Shown here in pieces: positions 41,501 through 50,500 of a stretch of DNA of 64,000 bases (position 1 is its first letter; every line of letters starts with the position of its first letter). Origin of the DNA: Liolophura sinensis. Lineage: Eukaryota; Mollusca; Polyplacophora; Chitonida; Chitonidae. The stretch spans positions 13,707,501 through 13,771,500 of the forward strand of contig NC_088303.1 of assembly GCF_032854445.1 (NCBI RefSeq). Direction: 5' to 3'. Below the pieces are notes generated by a model. It did no database searches and was not told the origin of the DNA. It saw only the letters and a list, made by a program, of their open reading frames with translations. The position numbers and the translations under genes are program-made.

Positions 41501-44500
41501 TTACATAGAAATACATGAACTCTGGTAATAGGCGTGCCGCGTTGGTGCCAGCAGTTCATTCGTCATTAGTTTGATCAATCTTCTGTTTGCTTATAAAGTG
41601 AAAGAAAAGTAGATACAACCATGTGAGTACCAATGCACCAATGAGTGAACTTCTCACAAATTGTGAACTGTGTTTTGTTAACAAAGCAATGGCAGTTTGA
41701 CATCTATGGCTATGTAAGCGGTTTCTGACCAGTTACAGCGGACGATTAAAACTGAAAAACAATCCAAGAACAATCATGTTGCTTTACTGAGTTAATGAAG
41801 AACTAATGACTGGGGTTGAAATACTGGTTGTTGAATAAAATTACTTATCAAAGGTGGGAAATGAGTGATCATACCGTTCAGAGTAGGTTCGCAAGCAATC
41901 TTATAGTGATAATCCATCTCCCATTGTTGAGTCTCTGATCCAGATTACAAAGCAAAAGAGGATTAAAGCCACCTTTCATAATACTTGTTTGCCGTGCTTG
42001 AGTAATTTCGGCCATAATATAACTTGGAAAATTAAACAGTTGTAAGAATTTAAATTAAACAGTGTAGCACAAGATAAGCAATAACTTACAAGACCGTATT
42101 GCCAATGCGGTTTGAAATGCCTGGACAAAGATCAAATTCAACATCTGAAAAATTGGATTCTGAAGTCTGGCCCGAGATGTCAGTGTCATAAATCTGAACT
42201 TCAATGTCATCCATTATGATTTCAAATTGATACGGCAGTATATTTGCTTCTGTGTAGCTAGAATCCATCTCGAAAATGACACTGATTGAAATGAATTCCC
42301 AAGTTATATTGGGCAGCTTGACTTGGATTGACCATCAATGATGTTATCCGCTGAGCTTTACCGGGCATCACGCTGGAGATCGGCTAGGGTACTAAATTCA
42401 TTGATTTTGGTGGGTTTAAAGTCATAATTATGTTTCTCAGAGGTCCTCCTGACAACATACTGTTAAATAGGTTATAATCTTTGTACTTAAGACAAGTAGC
42501 TTAATTTGAACACTTATCCTTCAAGTGAGATGCTTAGCTACTTGGTGAAAGGCAATGGTTTACTCTTCTACATGTATTTTCTCTGTTATTCCTCTTGATT
42601 TTTTCCCTGTTTAAAATTTATATCTTCTATGCTTCTCTACTGTAGGTAACAGCACTGAACCACAAATACTTCCGCCAACACTTGGAGGACTCCATGTCTT
42701 TAGGGCGTCCTCTCCTGCTAGAGGACATTGGAGAAGAGCTTGACCCTGCCCTTGACAATGTCCTTGAGAAAAACTTCATCAAGGTCGGCTCCACCCTGAA
42801 GGTGAAGGTCGGTGACAAGGAATGTGACATCATGAAAGGCTTCACGTTGTACCTGACAACCAAGTTGCCCAACCCCTCGTACACGCCGGAGATTTCCGCC
42901 CGCACATCGATCATTGACTTCACTGTGACCATGAAGGGACTGGAGGACCAGTTACTGGGCAGAGTCATCCTCACTGAGAAAGCTGTAAGTTAAACAGGCT
43001 GTGCACAAGTCATTGTAAACTTTTGTCTCTTGCTAACTTTCTTTAGTTGTTATTTTTAGCTGTGATGAGCCACTTTTTTGGGGGGATAGGGGGCCCTTTT
43101 TCTTTCACCTCTGAAGTGATGTTATGCCATAATCATTCCCTATTTCCGATCAAAACACTCATAACCCATTGGCCGTTTGTGTCCCCAGGAGCTGGAAAAT
43201 GAGCGAGTGAAGCTGATGGAAGGTGTGACATCCAACAGGAAGAAGATGAAGGAGCTGGAAGACAATCTCCTATTCAGACTCACAAGTACAAAGGTAAGAT
43301 AAGGAACATCAGAGTAATCAGATAGGTTAATATTATTGTGTGTATTACCAATTGATTTTTGCGTCTGAATCATAAGCAATTTTTTTTTAGTTCTAAAATG
43401 ACTGTTACAGAATGGTGTTTGTAGTAAATTATGCATAATGTGTTGTGTTTTTCTCCTTGTATTCCTGATCACCTCTGTTTTTATTTAATGTCCCCACATA
43501 TTTCTGGTTACACCACTAGCAATTGATTATCACTGTACAGTGGTCCCTGCTGTGCTGTGTTGTCACTACCTTGTGTGTCACAAACGCTGTTTTTACCTCC
43601 ATGAGTTATCATCACTCCCAGGACACTGTACAGCGGTCCCTGCTGTACTGTGTTGTTGCTACCTTGTGTGTCACAAATGCTGTTTTTACCTCCATGCGTT
43701 ATCACCTTTCCCAGGACACTGTACAGTGGCCTCTGCAGTGCTGCGTTGTCGCTACCGTGTGTGTTACAAACACTGTTTTTACCTCCATGAGTTATCACCT
43801 CTCCCAGGACACTGTACAGTGGCCCCTGCAGTGCTGCGCTGTCGCTACCGTGTGTGTCACAAACGCTGTTTTTACCTCCATGGGTTATCATCACTCCCAG
43901 GACACTGTACAATGGCCCCTGCTGTGCTGTGTTGTCACTACCTTGTGTGTCACATATGCTGTTTTTACCTCCATGGGTTATCATCACTCCCAGGACACTG
44001 TACAGCGGTCCCTGCTGTGCTGTGTTGTCACTACCTTGTGTGTCACAAACGCTGTTTTTACCTCCATGAGTTATTACCACTCCCAGGACACTGTACAGTG
44101 GCCCCTGCTGTGCTGTGTTGTCGCTACCTTGTTTGTCACAAATGCTGTTTTTACCTCCATGAGTTATCATCACTCCCAGGACACTGTACAGTGGCCCCTG
44201 CTGTGCTGTGTTGTCACTACCTTGTGTGTCACAAACGCTGTTTTTACCTCCATGAGTTATCATCACTCCCAGGACACTGTACAGTGGTCTCTGCTGTGCT
44301 ATGTTGTCACTACCTTGTGTGTCACAAATGCTGTTTTTACCCCCATCAGTTTGCCCTGGAGCTATGTTGCCTATAAAGTGACCATACAGTAAACATGTAT
44401 GTTACAAGTGCTAGGTTTCCCTGTATAAGTTTAGCCCTGAGCTGTGTTTTCTTGCAGGGCTCCCTTGTGGACGATGAGGACTTGATCAATGTGCTGAACG

Positions 44501-47500
44501 TGACAAAGTCGACAGCACAGGATGTCAGTCAAAAATTACAGATTGCCGCTGAGACGGAGATTAAGATAACCAACGCTCGTGAGGAGTTCCGCCCAGTAGC
44601 GACGCGAGGGAGCATCTTGTACTTCCTGATCACGGAGATGAGTCTGGTGAATGTGATGTACCAGACCTCACTCAGGCAGTTCCTTACTCTGTTTGATCTC
44701 TCCATGGCCAGGTAATTGTCATACACATCTGTCAAAAACATTTTGTGAAAGAATTCACTCAGGTCAAGGGCTGATGGCATGGAAAGTGTTCATACCATAG
44801 TTCATAGAATTTTAAGAAAGGTTTAAGTTCATTCACCCTCTTGCAAGCATGTTCTGTCTTCAGAGTGGTCTTTTTATGCATCGCTGGGTTTCTTTGATCT
44901 GAAAAAGTTGTGGGAGGAAATTGCATGTTAGGGACATCCTGCACTTTCTTACATCATTTGCAGTGTTGCATTCATGTGGTGTATTAGGTAAATGCATAGG
45001 TCTGGCAACAACCTGTGGATGGTCATGAGTTTCGAGCCCGGTTTCCTCCCACCATAATGCTGGCCACCATTGTATAAGTGAAATATTCTTGAGTATGGCA
45101 TAAAACATTAATTAAATAAATAAATAAATAAATTGAATGTATGTTGATGTAGACTACATGTACTTTGTGAAACAGGGCCCACTTTTCTTCAGAAAAGTCA
45201 ATGCTGCTTTGTTCCATCGCAGGTCTCAGAAGTCTCCTATCACTCAGAAGCGTATACAGAACATCATAGAGTACATGACCTTTGAGGTGTATAAGTACGC
45301 AGCCAGAGGTCTCTATGAGGAAGACAAGATGACCTTCACCTTACTGCTGGCCTTGAAGATTGACCTCCAGGCAGGCAAACTCAAGAGGGAAGAGTTCATG
45401 ACCTTCATTAAAGGTCAGTAATTTTCAAACCTGCTCCAAGTTCTCTATAGCATTGTGTTGCACTGTTAAATTATTTTTTGCTGAAATGAAAATATTTATA
45501 TACAGCTTGTATAATTTGCTGTACAAATGGTATATAATGAGTAATGTGCCCTTGTCACTAGGTGGAGCTTCTCTAGATCTAAATGTGGTTCAGCCCAAAC
45601 CCCACAGGTGGATTGTGGACTTGACTTGGCTCAACCTGGTAGAACTCAGCAATCTTCACCAGTTCTCTGGCATTCTTGAACAGGTACGGCTTTTCAGACA
45701 CCTACATTCACATACTCACAACAGAGTTCAATGAGATGCTTATATGGTACGTAGTTTACAAGTAGACATCAAGCCTCAGAGTATTGTGACATTAAAGAAA
45801 CCATGTATGTTGAAACCTTATGGAAAGTATCTGAATGCATCACCTCAGTTAGATACAGTGGAAACTGCAAAAACATATTTTTGTATAATGTCTACACACT
45901 TTATGGGATCACATTTAAGTGTTCTCCTGTAGTTGTAAATGAAGAACAGGAACAACAGAGAAATTAAATACATGTATGTACTTCATGAAATTGATAAATA
46001 ACATAACTTAATATATATCTTAACATAAATATTACGCTGTTCATATGACAATCAGATGAAGACACTGTTGTTGTCCAATTAATCCAATATAAACTGAGTT
46101 CTCATCTAACTGCTCTAATATAGTTCCTTACCTGATTGTTCTCACCTGTAGGTAACGAGGAACGAGAAACAGTGGCGTCAGTGGTTTGACAAGGAGGCTC
46201 CAGAGGATGAGGTCATCCCTGATGGTTACAATAACTCTCTGGATGTGTTCCGTCGGCTGTTACTGGTGCGATGCTGGTGCCCTGACCGCACCCTTCCCAT
46301 GGCCAAGAAATACATCGGGGATACCTTGGGGGACAAGTATGCAGAGGGCGTCATCCTGGACCTGGAGAGGATGTGGGAGGAGAGCGATAACCGTAACCCC
46401 ATGATCTGCCTGCTCTCTATGGGTGCCGATCCCACCCCTAACATAGAGGGACTTGCCAAGAAACACAAGCTGGGTAGGTAGTGGTGTGATCATCTGCTAG
46501 AAGCTCCTACTGATCATACTACATAGGTGGTGCAGTGGTAATCCGATAGAATGCTTCCCTACCTTTAGCAAAGGAGTCCAAGGCTATATATACTCTCTTG
46601 TTCTTTCCTGTAATACATCTCACCTTTGGTGTATGTAGAAACACCTAGGTAGTGTAAGAGACATTATGGTGAAACATAAAATTGTGAGTAAGTTGATCAC
46701 ATATTGATAATATATGCAAATACTGTATCATAAATAAACTTGCTGATCGATATGGAACTTGGAGTGTAGGTCAGTGGATATTCTGTGGAAGATGGACCCT
46801 CACTGGTTCAGAGGATCTAGATCTCTGTGAGTTTTAGGAGCAAGGGCACCAATTTGCTCTCACTGGTATACAGGAGCGTTATTAAAGTCAGCAGGTTTGT
46901 TAGGGACATGACAAAGTGAATTATTTATCCCAGGCACTTAAGTTACTTCCACTTGTAAACCTGACCATCCTCATTAATGTGAAAAATTGTCGAGTGTAAT
47001 GCTGAACACCAAGCAGATAAATGAACAAACAAAGTCTATAATAACACACGTAACAGTGCTGTTGTTTTAAGTGTGTTGTTCCACAAAGCAGTGTTTGTAA
47101 ATGTGCTGGTTACAGAAACTGTACCTGTATGTGTTATCCTGTTGACAGAGATGCGGAACATCTCCATGGGTCAAGGACAGGAGGTGCACGCCCGTCGTCT
47201 CCTCAGTCAGGGCACACAGAACGGAGGCTGGCTTCTCCTACAGAACTGTCATCTCAGTTTGGACTTTGTGGATGAAGTCATGGACTACATCATAGAGACG
47301 GACGTGATCCACGATGAGTTCAGGCTCTGGGTCACAACAGAAGTCCACCCCAAATTCCCCATCAGCTTCCTACAGGTAAACTCTTCCAACTGTCAGGTGC
47401 TCATGTATGTAGTGGTAAATGTCTCAACTTTCACCAAAGTTTCTTAGACTAAAATGACTTATGTAACCTACATAATTTGAGAATATTGATGCCTTAAAGA

Positions 47501-50500
47501 ATGTTTTATGGAGCTTTTCATATCATCATTTAAGTAAGTACATCTACATGTTTGCCAGACTGTGAACAAATGCGTTTGCCAGACTGTGAACAAGGTGTGT
47601 TTGCCAGACTGAACACAGTGGATTTGCCAGACTGTGAGCATAGTGTGTTTGCCAGACTGTGAACAAGGTGTGTTTGCCAGACTGAACACAGTGGATTTGC
47701 CAGACTGTGAGCATAGTGTGTTTGCCAGACTGTGAACAAGGTGTGTTTGCCAGACTGAACACAGTGGATTTGCCAGACTGTGAGCATGGTGTGTTTGCCA
47801 GACTGTGAACACAGTGCATTTGCCTGAATATGCGTGAGAGGAGTCTGTGAACTTGACTGTATAATTGCTAAATTTTGACAATGTTCTGCACCAGTTATCA
47901 CAAAATCATTGACTTCAACAAAGAACAAGTGCAAAACAAAAAGTACCTGTCCCAATACTTGGAAAACAGCAAAGATCATAGCTCTCCACAAAGGAGGGAA
48001 TAAGTCATTCATCAACAATAATCGGCCAATATCAGTACTTCCAATAATATCAGAAATAATTAACAGGCATGTACATAACTGTCTCTATGAGTACCTGGAA
48101 ACATTTCAGATATTAGGCACGAATCAGTCCGGGTTTCTTAAGTCACATTCCTGTAAAACTGCTTCAATCAAAATTGCTGAAGGCTGACGTAAATCAATCG
48201 ATAATGGAAATATAGTTGGATCTGTTTTAATTAGATAAGTTAAAAGTGTATATGTTCCATTACACAACGGTGAGATTCTTTAAGTCTTCATCCAGAACAG
48301 AAAATGTGTAGTTAGTGTAAAGGAGCGATCCCACGATGCCAATTTATCTCAGGAGTAGACGCCGACTTAGTCATGACAGAAATTGGGATAACCCCTGTTG
48401 TTGTTGTGTATAGTCCTACTGCAGTCCTGTTTAATTGGAGGTTTGTCTTGGTTTGTCGGGAATGAGAGAGGACCTAAGCATGAGGAAATCCGGACTGTAG
48501 TAGGTAAATACTTCCACGACTTGTGGCCAGCTAGCCCCGATCTTTCCACGATAAGTAAGAGTGTAGTAGGACAGAGGCACAACCTGTACGACTGTTCCAG
48601 TAGGACTTCTCAACAATATGATTTGTGTTCATTTTTGTTCAAAATGGTTACTGTTAAAAGCAAATATCTGATCACACAATAATTAGATTCTATGACAGAC
48701 ACACGAGTATTGTATGACAACAGTAGGACATGACCACGAAAACAATACCACTAATCCTAGAGTGTTCAAGGAGTATACAGGAGTGGTATGACTTTACTAC
48801 GACAATGTCACGACTGTTCTAGGATTAACGTATGAGTCTATCGTGAGCTTCCCCCAATCGAGAAACGATTTTGATAATACGACTACAACATTAGGACGGC
48901 AGCACAAAATGTACAACGGAGTCCTGAGTACAACGACAGCGCTACAACTACACCATGATAATATTTACGACTTAGCACGAGTACTCAAAATTTTCAACAT
49001 GTTCAAAAAAACTAACCTGACTCACCACAACTGGGCCAGATCAGCACGACCTTGCCAGGACAATCAGGACAACTCTTCAATCTTTCGCCGACAACGCCCG
49101 AGTCTCCCCGACATTTCAAGAATTTAACGTGTGACTCACTTAAATACTTAAATGTTCACAGAAATTTTGTCTGTATATGGACATAAAGGATAAAAAAGAT
49201 GTGACGCCAGAAATACCCTGTAGCCTTCTACTGACAACATGGGTTATAAAGTCCACCTTAGAATTCAGAAATTTTGGAGTGCATTTAATTCCACTTAAAA
49301 AGTCTGAAAACTATGAGTGAAATTACTCTTAGATGTAGTTGTCAGCAGTGGATGCGCGTCATTTAGAACCCTATGCCTTAATGATGGCTCGTCTTTATTA
49401 CTGCAGATGTGCATCAAGTTCACCAATGAGCCTCCTCAGGGTATAAAGGCTGGTCTGAAGAGAACATACGCCGCCATGACACAGGACTTCCTGGACGTGT
49501 CCAACATGCCTCAGTGGAAGCCGCTGCTGTTTGCAGTGTCATTCCTCCACACTACAGTACAGGAAAGGAGGAAGTTCGGGCCCCTTGGCTGGAACATCCC
49601 GTATGAGTTTAACGCCTCGGATTTCAACGCCAGTGTACAGTTCATGCAGAACCATCTGGATGATATGGATATCAAGAAGGTGTGGAACAATTTCTCTCGG
49701 TCTGTGCAGTATATATAGAAAACGAGAACCAGCTATTGTGTTATTGGGCAGGTTGGATAGATATTGCATAGAAAGTTTGAACAGCGTAAATATTGTTCAA
49801 GTGACAGGTGAAGGAGGCATTATGTGTGTTGACCTTTTCATTTTTCACTAGGATAGTGTGTGTGGCATTTAGACTTCTGTATAAAATTTAACATCTTGTA
49901 AATGACACAAATTTATGGGAAATTTCATGAGAAACATGAAATAATGTGATCTTGCAATGTAAAGTATGACTTCTACACTGCAGCAAACTTTGGTTTGGCA
50001 TTGACTCATTAGATCCTGGGAGTAATAAATGTGTTTTGAACCTTAATAATGTATCTACAGTATTGACCCCTGACCCATGAGAGGGCCAGGGCCAGGTTTT
50101 GTAAGGTACCCAACTAGAGATAGTTTACACTGCTTTCAGTGGCCAATAAACCTGACCACTGAAATATAGGACTAAACTTCTCGAGTAAAACATTTTAGTA
50201 ACACCAATCAGATACATCACTCAGTACATCAGAAGTTACATGCTGTACCCAGTGAGGAAAAGGGATTTAACACATTATCAGAGGTTTAACTTTTTTTTTT
50301 CTCAGTGAGTCTGCATATTTCTTGACTTTTGTCTTTGTTCTCCTCACAGGGTGTAAACTGGACATGTGTGCGTTACATGTTGGGTGAGATCCAATATGGT
50401 GGTCGAGTCACTGATGACTTTGACAAGCGTCTGCTCAACACCTTCTGTCGGGTGTGGTTTGGGGAACAGTTGTTCACCTCAAACTTCAACTTCTATAAAG

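Larger units (their letters stand above)
40114..42645. other. Dynein intron 50, enlarged by transposon remnants
   Basis: At 2.5 kb this is the longest intron inside the visible gene. It contains a long inverted repeat (about 40280-40970), a THAP-type zinc-finger fossil (41275-41508) and an antisense coding-like segment (42090-42268). None of it resembles dynein. Confidence 0.7.
47376..49406. other. Dynein intron 57, mosaic of insertions
   Basis: Two-kilobase intron holding, in order, a ~24-bp tandem array (47552-47830), a reverse-transcriptase fossil (47909-48238) and a block of unusual composition rich in ACGAC (about 48480-49130). No exon seen between the coding exons. Confidence 0.75.

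Noticed and set aside
43508-44392. Three overlapping frames of 250-290 codons with a 31-residue repeat
   Set aside because: Artefact of the 93-bp array within intron 52; open simultaneously in several frames, with no coding bias.
47468-48018. Minus-strand frames of 90-160 codons
   Set aside because: Read-through of the 24-bp minisatellite; no family resemblance.
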